64,000 nucleotides of DNA. Source: Rhodococcus opacus B4 (GTDB lineage Bacteria; Actinomycetota; Actinomycetes; Mycobacteriales; Mycobacteriaceae). Below, piece by piece: positions 32,756-40,583 of this stretch (position 1 is its first letter; each line of letters starts with the position of its first letter). The DNA lies in NCBI RefSeq assembly GCF_000010805.1, contig NC_012521.1, positions 180,998 through 244,997 on the forward strand. Reading direction: 5' to 3'. The translations under genes and the position numbers were made by a program. The notes beneath the pieces were generated by a model that did not search any database, had not been told where the DNA came from, and saw only the letters and a program-made list of their open reading frames with translations.

Positions 32756-32789
32756 CGGCGCGTGGGCGGGCCACTCCTCCCACGCGCCG
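32756..32789 (+). terminator. Strong hairpin between dehydrogenase and aldolase genes
   Basis: A perfect 11-bp stem CGGCGCGTGGG (32756-32766) pairs with CCCACGCGCCG (32779-32789) across a 12-base loop, 5 bases after the dehydrogenase stop. There is no T-run. It could end transcription, attenuate expression into the aldolase gene, or stabilise the upstream mRNA. Confidence 0.6.
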
Positions 32790-32972
32790 TGACGGGTTCG
32801 GGCGTCCACCAGCACGGCGACGGTCCCCGCCGTCGGGCTGGTGTCCGCTGCGATCATTCCTGCCCAGCCCGACCGTTCCTGACCTTCAGCGGCCACCGTG
32901 GAGGGGGCGCTTCCCGAACCGTTAGGACGTCAACGACGACATTGGAAACGACACCTTCACATCGGAGATGGC

Positions 32973-33959
32973 ATGGCACAGAAATTCGGAGTCAATGACC
33001 TGCGCGGCGTCGTCGCGGTCACGCCGACCCCGGCGCTCCCCGGCGCGGGGGAGCTCGCCGGGCGCGACACGGTCGACCTCGAGGAGACGGACCGGATGAT
33101 CCGGCGGCTGATCGCCGACGGCGTCGACGGCATCATCACCAACGGCACGCTCGGCGAGATGGCAACCCTGACCCTCACCGAGTGGCAGGCATTCACACGG
33201 CGCGTGTCCGAAGTCGTGTCCGAGGTCGCCCCCGACCTGCCGCTGTTCATCGGGGCGACCACACTGAACACCCGTGACACCGTCGACCGGATCCGCTTCC
33301 TGGAAGATCTCGGGATCCAGGGGGTGTTCCTCGGTCGTCCGATGTGGGGCGGACTCGGCGCCGACACGATGGCCGCCTTCTACCGCGATATCGCCGACAC
33401 GTTCCCCGACATGGCGATCGTGCTCTACGACAACCCTGAAGCATTCAAAGGCCCGATCCCATCACCGGTCTACGCCGAGCTCGCCACGCTGCCCCAGGTC
33501 ATCGGCGCGAAATACATTGCGCTCACCCCGAAGTTCGCGGTGGACATCGCCGCGGTCGACGGCAAGATGCGGCTGCTGCCGCTCGAAAGCGACTGGCTGG
33601 CGACCCGCACCCTCTACCCGGACGAGGCGCTTGGCTGTTGGAGCAGCAGCGCGCTGTGCGGCCCGGAGCCCGTGCTCGCCCTCCGGGACGCACTCGCATC
33701 CGGAAACCTCGATGCGGCGCGACATCTGACCCATCGCATCGACTGGACCTACGAGCCGTTCCTCGCCCGTACCAACTTCCCCGAGTTCTCCAAGTACAAC
33801 GTCACCCTGGAGAAGCTCCGCTTCGACGAGGCTGGCTACATCAACGCCGGGCCCGCCCGTCCCCCATTTCTGACAGCACCCGAGGCCTATGCCGAGGGCG
33901 CGCGCGAAAACGGACGTCGGTGGCGCCATCTCGTCGACGAAATCACCACCACGAACTAG
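32973..33959 (+). CDS. narC: Hydratase-aldolase (trans-o-hydroxybenzylidenepyruvate type)
   Basis: This DHDPS/NanA-family class I aldolase of about 328 residues is of the NahE/PhdJ group. It hydrates and splits the hydroxybenzylidenepyruvate ring-fission product to an aromatic aldehyde and pyruvate. Seen are GIITNGTLGEMATLTLTEWQ, TTLNTRDTVDRIRFLEDLGI, the conserved Tyr in MAIVLYDNPEAFKGPIPSP, and the Schiff-base Lys in QVIGAKYIALTPKF. The start at 32973 follows GGAGA; an upstream frame to 32898 lacks a site. It is the fourth enzyme gene of the nar-like order. Confidence 0.9.
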   Translation: MAQKFGVNDLRGVVAVTPTPALPGAGELAGRDTVDLEETDRMIRRLIADGVDGIITNGTLGEMATLTLTEWQAFTRRVSEVVSEVAPDLPLFIGATTLNTRDTVDRIRFLEDLGIQGVFLGRPMWGGLGADTMAAFYRDIADTFPDMAIVLYDNPEAFKGPIPSPVYAELATLPQVIGAKYIALTPKFAVDIAAVDGKMRLLPLESDWLATRTLYPDEALGCWSSSALCGPEPVLALRDALASGNLDAARHLTHRIDWTYEPFLARTNFPEFSKYNVTLEKLRFDEAGYINAGPARPPFLTAPEAYAEGARENGRRWRHLVDEITTTN

Positions 33960-34520
33960 CGGCCCGTGCTAGAAGTTCTTTAATGGTACGCCTGGTCCAG
34001 TTTCCCCCAGCAGATACCGCGTTCGCGACGTAACCGATGCCTCGACTCGGGACCTCGCCGAAAGCCTGGAAGGTTCGATAGATGCCCGTACTCATCCTTC
34101 ATGCTGCGATCGCATGCGCCAGACTGCTGACGCCCCGGCGTCCCACGGAGACGATCCAACGCATGCTCACGAATATCGCGGTCGCGCTGGCCACTACGAG
34201 ATGGGTGGCCATGGCTGCGAGCGAACAGCAGGAGGGCCCTGTGTCCATCTCGATTGAGAGATAGACCTTCCGAGTTCGAACAGCACGACCCAGTACGCCG
34301 ACCACTGCCTGGATCGCGACAATTGGTCGGCGATGCTCAAGCTGGACGGAGAGGCGCGAGGCCGTGATGCCTTCGCTGGTATGAACGGTCTCAGGGTGAT
34401 TGAACGGTGGGTCCAGGGAGGCGCCGTGTCCCCTTCGGCGGCACGGCAGGTCCGCACAATCCGCGCAGCACGACCAGCGTAATTGCCGCGCTGGCCATCA
34501 AGGACAAGGAGATTGGATCG
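33960..34520. other. Intergenic, 560 bases, no gene seen
   Basis: No supportable gene lies between the aldolase and the next SCP2 gene. The region is large enough for a separate promoter for the membrane-protein operon. Confidence 0.5.
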
Positions 34521-34934
34521 ATGACCGACAAGCTGAAGCTCTTCTCACAGGAGTGGTGTGACGCAGCACTCGACGCGGTCAATGCCAACGATGCGGTGTA
34601 CGAGGGTTTCAAGGATCCTGACACGTTCACCAACAAGTTGGAATTCGGCGTCATCGGCCGGGACGATGTCGCCTGCCATCTCGAATTCAAAGAGGGCAAG
34701 GTCGTCTCGTTTACGCCGCGGACGTTCGACGAGAGTGAGCTGTGGCTGATCATCAACGGCAGCCTCGAGACCTGGCAGGCCGCCGCCGCGGGTAAGGAAG
34801 AAGGCGGAAAGCTGCTGATGAAGGGGCAGATCAAGTTCGCCAAGGGCCCGATGTCCGCGGCGATCGAGAACGCGGGAGCACTCAACAACTTCCTGCTTAC
34901 CTGGGGTCAGGTCCCCACCGACTGGGACGTCTGA
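34521..34934 (+). CDS. SCP2-type lipid/hydrophobe-binding protein
   Basis: This 137-residue SCP2-domain protein starts MTDKLKLFSQEWCDAALDAV. The core strands are NKLEFGVIGRDDVACHLEFK, GKVVSFTPRTFDESELWLII, KLLMKGQIKFAKGPMSAAIE, with the end NNFLLTWGQVPTDWDV. SD AAGGAG lies just upstream. It has the same domain as the protein at 29068 but is divergent in sequence. It heads a run of seven genes, all on the plus strand, with a second small SCP2-like protein and five membrane proteins, so a role in moving or presenting a hydrophobic molecule at the envelope is inferred. Confidence 0.82.
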   Translation: MTDKLKLFSQEWCDAALDAVNANDAVYEGFKDPDTFTNKLEFGVIGRDDVACHLEFKEGKVVSFTPRTFDESELWLIINGSLETWQAAAAGKEEGGKLLMKGQIKFAKGPMSAAIENAGALNNFLLTWGQVPTDWDV

Positions 34935-35039
34935 TCCCACGAAACTCTCGCACGGGGCACGCGCCCGACCCCTCATCCGGGTGAGTCGTCCGTGCAGGAC
35001 CGCACGAAACGCCGTCACCCTGTCTGAAAGGCCCACTCC

Positions 35040-35495
35040 ATGACTACTGTTGAATCCGGCGCGTACCCCGTCAGTTTGTTCGATGGTGAGGACGCGAATG
35101 GCGTCGCCAACATCGTCGGGATGTTGCTCGGGCAGAACCTCGAGAACTTTCCGTCGCGAATCAAGTTCGCACGCAAGATCGCTCGACCGGTCTCCATTAT
35201 CAGCACGGACACCGACAGCGCCTGCACAATCGTGTTCGGCACCGACGAGGCGGTCGTCTACAACGACGTCGTCGGGAAACCAGCCGTGACCGTCATCGCC
35301 ACCGTCGATCAGATCCTGGATGTGTCACAGTTGCCGATGAAGGCCGGCGGGCTGATCCCGGTGGGTTTCTTCACCGGCCGGGGCATGACGGTGCTCGGGG
35401 AAATCGTGAAGCACAAGCTGGTCGTGAAGGGTCTACTCACCCACACCGTGACCGCGCTGCGCACCATCGCGTTGGTCTCGGTGATCGAACCATGA
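35040..35495 (+). CDS. Small SCP2-like soluble protein
   Basis: This 151-residue protein carries TDSACTIVFGTDEAVVYNDV then VGKPAVTVIATVD, PMKAGGLIPVGFFTGRGMTV and EIVKHKLVVKGLLTHTVTAL. The strand pattern and the late MTVLGEIVKHKLVVKG block resemble the lipid-cavity part of SCP2 folds, but I cannot be sure of the family. There is no signal peptide. Its stop overlaps the start of the first membrane protein (ATGA), which ties it to that set as a cytosolic partner. Confidence 0.65.
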   Translation: MTTVESGAYPVSLFDGEDANGVANIVGMLLGQNLENFPSRIKFARKIARPVSIISTDTDSACTIVFGTDEAVVYNDVVGKPAVTVIATVDQILDVSQLPMKAGGLIPVGFFTGRGMTVLGEIVKHKLVVKGLLTHTVTALRTIALVSVIEP

Positions 35496-36145
35496 CCTCG
35501 CTCTCGGGCCGCAGCCGCCCGGCCAGTCACGCCTCCGAGGACCCGGCGATGCAGTTCGAATTGCCCTATGCGGACGACGACGTCGTGCAGGGCGGGGAAC
35601 CGCCTCGGGCGTCGAAGGCCACGAACATCGCCAGGGGGTTGCTCCTGCTCGCCCTGATCCCGGTCTCGGTGTTCTACCTGGGCCCGCGGATCTACAACCT
35701 GACCGCCACCCCCTACCGCCTGGACCAGGCGGTGGTTTCCGCCGGGAACTACAACCCGGCGCTGGACAAGATCGTCGAGCACGAGAAGGTGACCCTGTCC
35801 GCGTTCGCGTCGCTGGAGAAGATGAAGACCGCGCTCGCGAGTGTTCTCGTCACCGATGCGACCGTCACCGCCGAGCTCCATACCTTGACCGGTCAGATCA
35901 GCGGCGATGTGCAGGCGACGCTCGATCAGGCCGGCGCGAACGTGACCGACCTCATTGCCTCCCTCGACACTCTGACCACGCACATCAACTCGTTGCAGCC
36001 TCCCGTCGACGGCGCCACCGCGGCCCTCGCGGCCGACAGCGCCACGTTGGGGGTCATCCTCGACGACGCCCGTTCGACGGCGGCGAAGGTGCACAACGCC
36101 CGGGTCTCCGCGGAGGAGTCCGCGAACGACCTGTCAGGAAAATAG
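35492..36145 (+). CDS. Membrane-anchored helical protein 1 of 5
   Basis: This 217-residue protein has a cytosolic N-terminus of about 45 residues, one transmembrane helix (ARGLLLLALIPVSVFYLGPR), then a predicted all-helical exported domain rich in Ala, Thr, Leu and Asp (VTLSAFASLEKMKTALASVL, LTGQISGDVQATLDQAGANV, DLIASLDTLTTHINSLQPPV). It has no enzymatic motif and no Cys. It is 4-bp coupled to the SCP2-like gene. The architecture resembles the helical tails of Mce proteins but without an MCE beta domain. Function unknown. Confidence 0.75.
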   Translation: MTSLSGRSRPASHASEDPAMQFELPYADDDVVQGGEPPRASKATNIARGLLLLALIPVSVFYLGPRIYNLTATPYRLDQAVVSAGNYNPALDKIVEHEKVTLSAFASLEKMKTALASVLVTDATVTAELHTLTGQISGDVQATLDQAGANVTDLIASLDTLTTHINSLQPPVDGATAALAADSATLGVILDDARSTAAKVHNARVSAEESANDLSGK

Positions 36146-36155
36146 GAGAAGTTCT

Positions 36156-36689
36156 GTGATTTTCTTCGGACGCCGCGGCGGTCCCGCCCGGATGGTTCTG
36201 GCGATCGTGGCGGTCGGTGTACTCGGTCTGCTCACGTTCGTGGTGTTCAACCTCAACACCCGCCTCGACAATCAGCAGCGCGCCAACGTGACGAGCATCG
36301 CCGCTTCTCAGGACATCGTCGACGTCAACGACAAAGTGACCGGCCAACTCCGGCAACTGACCGAGCTCACCCACACGGCACAGACCGCGCTCGATGCCAC
36401 CTCCGCGCTCGGTCCACTGCTGACGAAGTTGGATGAGGCGATCGCCCCGGCGGCGGCGATGCTGGCCAGCAGCACCGCGGGCGCACAGATGACCAACGAC
36501 CAGCTCACCAACATCCAGTCCATCCTCGGCGAGGTCCAGAACACCGTGCTCCCGTTGGTGTCCTCCGCGGAAGCGTTCGGGGAGCAAGGCAACCAGCTGC
36601 TGGTGATCGTGCAGGGGCTGGTGAGCGACCTGAGGGTCTCGGTCGAGGCGGCGAAAACGATCAACCAGATGCTTCCACTTCCCGGCTGA
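36156..36689 (+). CDS. Membrane-anchored helical protein 2 of 5
   Basis: This 177-residue protein starts at GTG 36156 after AGGAGAAG. It has a short basic N-terminus, a transmembrane helix (MVLAIVAVGVLGLLTFVVFN), then an exported helical domain (VNDKVTGQLRQLTELTHTAQ, LGPLLTKLDEAIAPAAAMLA, QLTNIQSILGEVQNTVLPLV). Heptad-like spacing suggests coiled-coil or bundle packing. It is the second member of the tandem set. Confidence 0.75.
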   Translation: MIFFGRRGGPARMVLAIVAVGVLGLLTFVVFNLNTRLDNQQRANVTSIAASQDIVDVNDKVTGQLRQLTELTHTAQTALDATSALGPLLTKLDEAIAPAAAMLASSTAGAQMTNDQLTNIQSILGEVQNTVLPLVSSAEAFGEQGNQLLVIVQGLVSDLRVSVEAAKTINQMLPLPG

Positions 36690-36737
36690 GCACCCTTTCA
36701 CCGTCGACGATCCGACACTACTTCCACTGGACGTGAT

Positions 36738-37442
36738 ATGCAGCAGCGCAACGATCTACCTCCCGACGTTCTCCCACCCCGAGGTGTGACCAAATATCAG
36801 CGATTCGATGTGCCCGCGGCGGCGCTGCCCTACCGGAAAGGCACCAAGCCGCATCGGCCGGATGTGCTGGTGCCCGCGATCCCCGACGCGACCGGGTTCT
36901 CGGTGGCAATCGAGTGGCTGGGCCGCCTCGCCGCGGTCATCGCCGTCGTCCTGTTCGCACTGGTGGTGGCCTCCATCCACAAGGGGCTGCAGGTGCAACA
37001 CAGCGCGCGCACCGTCGTGGACAACTTCCGCCTCACCAACGACTTCTTCGCCCAACGCGCGGACCTGACCGCGCCCGCCACCGCCCGCAAACAACTCGAC
37101 GAACTGACAGGAGTCTTGACCCAGCTCAACACCGCGACCGCGACCGACGTCGACCACCTCGACGCCCTCCTGCCGAACGCGCGCACGTTGCTCGCCGCCG
37201 GCCAAGGTGACACACAGATCGCCGGCCAACTCGAGGGGGTCGCCACCACATTGCAGGGCTCGGCGGCATCCCTGCATCAGATATCGGCAGGCGCGAACAC
37301 GACCGTGACCGGCGTCGACAACGAACTCACCCAGGCACTCGACCTGGTGAACCAGCTCAACGCGGAACTCACCCGCACGACGAACAAGCTCGCGCTCGTT
37401 CCCGCCACCGACGCCTTCATTCCTGCCCCCGGAGGGAACTGA
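36738..37442 (+). CDS. Membrane-anchored helical protein 3 of 5
   Basis: This 234-residue protein has a longer cytosolic N-terminus of about 65 residues (LPPDVLPPRGVTKYQRFDVP), a transmembrane helix (RLAAVIAVVLFALVVASIHK), and an exported helical part (RKQLDELTGVLTQLNTATAT, VTGVDNELTQALDLVNQLNA). The Pro-rich N-terminus recalls that of protein 1, so 1 and 3 may be related. Its stop overlaps the next start (TGATG). Confidence 0.75.
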   Translation: MQQRNDLPPDVLPPRGVTKYQRFDVPAAALPYRKGTKPHRPDVLVPAIPDATGFSVAIEWLGRLAAVIAVVLFALVVASIHKGLQVQHSARTVVDNFRLTNDFFAQRADLTAPATARKQLDELTGVLTQLNTATATDVDHLDALLPNARTLLAAGQGDTQIAGQLEGVATTLQGSAASLHQISAGANTTVTGVDNELTQALDLVNQLNAELTRTTNKLALVPATDAFIPAPGGN

Positions 37443-38089
37443 TGATCACCAGAAAGTTGTGGACCGCGATCGTACTCGTGCTGGGTGCGGGGTCGGCGGT
37501 GGTTCTGTGCGCCCTCAACGGGTTCTTTCCCGCGCTGCGTGATGTGAGCGATCCGCTGGGGCGGCCGTCGAAACTCAGTCTCGAGCTGATCGATTCCGCA
37601 GGCCAATTCGACACCCTGACCGCGATTCTCGTCCCCAAGCACGCGCGTCTGGCCTCCGACATCCAGACCTTGACGCCGCTCGCGAACGATCTCGAAGGAC
37701 TCACCGACAAGGCCAGCGAACTCTCCGGTCAAGCCAAGACACTGAACGCCTCCACCAGTACCGTCAGCGAGATCGCGGCGCCGCTGCCCGACCTCATCGT
37801 GAAGGTGACCGGTCGTGCCGACACCGCGAGCCCGACGGTGGCCGGATTGTCCACTGCGGTGGGATCGGTTACCACCCAGCTGGAGGCGATCAACCACGGA
37901 TTGACCACCGTCCAGGGATCCCTCGGTGCGCTCGGCCCGAAAGCCTCCGCCATCTCTGCGACCCTCGCAATCGTTCGGGAAGAGGCCGCACACGTGCAGG
38001 AGTTCGGCCCCCTCCTCGCGGTAATCGGCCCCCCGGTCAATGACCTGAACCTCCCCGCCCTCGGTGTCGCACCCGCACCGCCCTCATGA
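37442..38089 (+). CDS. Membrane-anchored helical protein 4 of 5
   Basis: This 215-residue protein has an N-terminal hydrophobic helix directly after MITRK (LWTAIVLVLGAGSAVVLCAL). The exported domain includes LSLELIDSAGQFDTLTAILV, TPLANDLEGLTDKASELSGQ and TVGSVTTQLEAINHGLTTVQ-like repeats of about 30 residues. The conserved context FPALRDVSDPLGRPSKLS follows the helix. It could be a signal anchor or a cleaved signal. One-base coupling to protein 3 shows co-translation. Confidence 0.72.
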   Translation: MITRKLWTAIVLVLGAGSAVVLCALNGFFPALRDVSDPLGRPSKLSLELIDSAGQFDTLTAILVPKHARLASDIQTLTPLANDLEGLTDKASELSGQAKTLNASTSTVSEIAAPLPDLIVKVTGRADTASPTVAGLSTAVGSVTTQLEAINHGLTTVQGSLGALGPKASAISATLAIVREEAAHVQEFGPLLAVIGPPVNDLNLPALGVAPAPPS

Positions 38090-38141
38090 CCGCCCGCACC
38101 GGCTTGTGGCCGACCACTGAGCGAGTGAAAGGCAGAACTTG

Positions 38142-38666
38142 ATGTTTCGGCTCTCCTGGGCGATCGCCCTGTCCTTTACCATTGCGGTTCTCGCTGGCAT
38201 CCTGATCGTGACGCGCGATCTGAGTATCTCGAACGACATCTTCAAAGAGGGAGTGGCACAAGCGAAGATCGTCGACAGTACAACCGACCAGGCACTGGAC
38301 GGTGCGCAGCAGTTGCCCCCCGCTGATCAGGCCCTCCACGAGGGTCTACCCCAGGTGGTGGGGGTACTCGACTCCCTCGCCAGAGCCGACCGGACTCTGG
38401 GTTCGCTCGGTGATCACTTGCAGTCTCTGGGGGACGCCTTGAAGTCCGCGGACGCCCCGCTCGGCGGGATCATCGATGCCGGCCAGTCCGCAACCGATCA
38501 GGCGAACGCGGCGGCCGCCCCGGCCGCGGACATCGTGAACACCCTGTCCGCGGCCGATACGAAGGTTCAAGCCTTGGGCCCGTTGCTCGACCGATCACTC
38601 GCCCTCAGCCAGACGATCGACTCGAAACTGCGCATCGCGCTCACCCTGCCGAAAGTAGGAAACTGA
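38142..38666 (+). CDS. Membrane-anchored helical protein 5 of 5
   Basis: This 174-residue protein starts at ATG 38142 after GAAAGGCAG. The N-terminal hydrophobic segment is LSWAIALSFTIAVLAGILIV. The exported helical domain includes GAQQLPPADQALHEGLPQVV, RADRTLGSLGDHLQSLGDAL, QSATDQANAAAAPAADIVNT and LLDRSLALSQTIDSKLRIAL. It is the last gene of the set; about 350 bases without genes follow. The five proteins share topology and composition more than sequence. Confidence 0.75.
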   Translation: MFRLSWAIALSFTIAVLAGILIVTRDLSISNDIFKEGVAQAKIVDSTTDQALDGAQQLPPADQALHEGLPQVVGVLDSLARADRTLGSLGDHLQSLGDALKSADAPLGGIIDAGQSATDQANAAAAPAADIVNTLSAADTKVQALGPLLDRSLALSQTIDSKLRIALTLPKVGN

Positions 38667-39018
38667 GGTCCGACGATCCGATACGCAGTCCGAGCGGTCG
38701 CGCTCCCCGGCTTCTACGGTAGGCATCCACGGTGAAGCGAATGTGCGCCCCTCTCCCGTGCTCGTCGCGCAGGAGCGCATCCTCGAATCAATACGCTCAC
38801 AACCTATGTCTGCCTGGGCCGAACAAGAACTCTCAGCGTCGACCTTCTACGACTTCACAGAACTCGATCGTGCTCGCGACTGTGTGCCGGGAGTGTCGGC
38901 GAGATGAGCAACCTGCGATTCCATTCGCGTAGTTGGTCGATTGTGTCTTTGCCTTGCTAAAGCTAAAGAGTCGGCCGCACTCAATTGGACATAGCGGTTT
39001 CCCGCCGGACCGCCTGGG
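38667..39018. other. Intergenic, 350 bases, no gene seen
   Basis: The region after the membrane-protein operon lacks a supportable gene and borders a decayed recombinase. Confidence 0.5.
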
Positions 39019-39700
39019 GAGCTGAAGGACTGGGCGGAAGACACTGGCTGGGCGGCCGAGGTGTACGAGCGGCGTGAGAGTGCCCTGATTTTGATGGGGT
39101 TCACCGGCGCCTTCTGGCGCAGCGAACTCGTCGCCCTGAACTGCGGCGACGTCAGCGTGCACCGGCTAGACGGTATCCACATCCGCCTGCGCCAATCGAA
39201 GACCGACCAGGAGGGCGCCGGATCGGTCAAGGCGCTGCCGTTCACCACCTCGCCCCAGTGGCACACCGTGCCCACACTTCCGGTGGGCGCAGGTCGTGGC
39301 CGCCTTCGACACCGCCAACCGTCCCGGGGTGATCCGGATGCTGCGCCGCACCGCCGTTCGACAACCAAGTCTGCCGCGGCGCGCTGCCGCGGATGAGGGC
39401 CCGGTCGCCGTTGTTCCGGTCGATCCGCAAGAACGGCAACCTCGGGGGCACCGCCCTGTCCGGGCGTCGGTGCATGCGGCAATCCGCCGCCGCGCCGCCC
39501 TGGCCGGGTACGACGAGAACATCGTCGCCCAACTCGGTGGGCACTCGCTGCGGGCCGGGTTCGTCACCCAGGCCTTCCGCAACGGCGCCGACGCGCACGC
39601 GATCATGCGCCAGACCGGGCACATCCGGCGACCGTGGAGATCTACGCGCGGGAGAACGCCCCGCTGATCGGCAACGCCGTCACTGAGATCGGACTCTGAC
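39019..39700 (+). pseudogene. Tyrosine recombinase (phage integrase family) remnant
   Basis: The C-terminal catalytic domain is spread over several frames: AALILMGFTGAFWRSELVAL-like from about 39061 (ESALILMGFTGAFWRSEL), IRLRQSKTDQEG with the conserved Lys, HSLRAGFVTQAF (HxxR region in another frame), NGADAHAIMRQTGH, and VEIYAREN with the nucleophile Tyr in a further frame. The first catalytic Arg appears replaced by Trp (FWRSEL against FRRSEL), and frameshifts break the gene. No attachment site is recognised. Confidence 0.75.
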
Positions 39701-39790
39701 GCCGATGAGCACGGACTGTTACCCGCAAGCACCGGCGGGTAACAGTCTGGTGGTCGCGGGACGGTACGCCCCGTCTGGGGACGGCTACCG

Positions 39791-40522
39791 TCAGGAATTG
39801 ACGGTAGCCCAGATCTCCTCCGTGGACAGGCTCGGGTCGTCAACGCTGCGGATAGATTGTGTCACCAGCAGTCTTCCTGTGTTCTCCAGATGTGCCCGCA
39901 TGGCCGCCTCTGCCTCGACTGGATTGCCGGCGATGATCGCGTCGATGATGGGCGCGTGCTCGTTGTCGATGTCGGTGAGTGTTCTGGTCTTGTCGGCGGT
40001 GTTGGCCCCGAGTAGCCGGGTGGTCTCGCGAAGGGTCTTGACGATCGCGCGGGCTCGGGCGTTGTCGGCGGCGTCGAGAATCAGGTCGTGAAGCCCGAGA
40101 TCATGATGGGCGAACTCGTGTTCGTCGCCGCCGGCGGCGGCGTCCTGCATCAGGCGTCGTTGCCGCTGCAGTGCGTCCGAGAGCGTGGGGTCGGCCACGG
40201 CTGCGGCCTTGCGGACCGCGGGTAGTTCCAGGGCCAACCGGACTGCGAAGATCTCCGCGATCTCCTTCGGCTGGGGGAGAAGAATGCGGAAGCCCTGGCG
40301 TGCTTCGAACTTGATGACTCCCACTTCTTCCAGGCGCAGCAAAGCGTCCCGCACCGGGGTTCGGGAGATCCCCAGACCCTCGGCGAGTTGGTAGACCGAG
40401 TACTTCACTCCCGGTTTCATGCGGCCGTCGTCGATGGCCGCCCGCACCGCCGCGATCGCCTGCTCCATCCGTCGTCCCGCGAACGGGGTGAGCGGTTCGA
40501 GTTCGAGCGCTTCGTCTGCCAC
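39791..40522 (-). CDS. GntR-family (FCD) regulator
   Basis: This protein of about 243 residues starts at GTG 40522 (VADEALELEPLTPF); the longer frame would run through its own operator. The winged helix is AIDDGRMKPGVKYSVYQLAE, GLGISRTPVRDALLRLEEVG and GFRILLPQPKEIAEIF. The FCD domain has the metal-ligand pattern HHDLGLHDLILDAADNARAR and IDNEHAPIIDAIIAGNPVEA. It is divergent from the FAD/Fe-S oxidoreductase, with twin TAGCATGCTA palindromes between them, so it very likely regulates that gene and itself. Confidence 0.88.
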   Translation of the reverse strand: MADEALELEPLTPFAGRRMEQAIAAVRAAIDDGRMKPGVKYSVYQLAEGLGISRTPVRDALLRLEEVGVIKFEARQGFRILLPQPKEIAEIFAVRLALELPAVRKAAAVADPTLSDALQRQRRLMQDAAAGGDEHEFAHHDLGLHDLILDAADNARARAIVKTLRETTRLLGANTADKTRTLTDIDNEHAPIIDAIIAGNPVEAEAAMRAHLENTGRLLVTQSIRSVDDPSLSTEEIWATVNS

Positions 40523-40551
40523 CCGATCACTGTAACAACACGGGGCTGTTC

Positions 40552-40581
40552 GTAGCATGCTAGGTGCATGTAGCATGCTAC
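40552..40581. promoter_or_regulatory. Twin palindromic operator (TAGCATGCTA x2)
   Basis: The perfect 10-bp palindrome TAGCATGCTA occurs at 40553-40562 and 40571-40580, each extended to GTAGCATGCTA. Centres are 18 bp apart, nearly two helix turns. It lies exactly between the GntR gene and the oxidoreductase, and overlaps two possible start codons of the latter. Confidence 0.75.
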
Positions 40582-40583
40582 GA

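Noticed and set aside
35492..38666. Reading the five membrane proteins as an Mce operon
   Set aside because: No MCE domain, YrbE-type permease or MceG-type ATPase is visible; only topology and helical character are similar.
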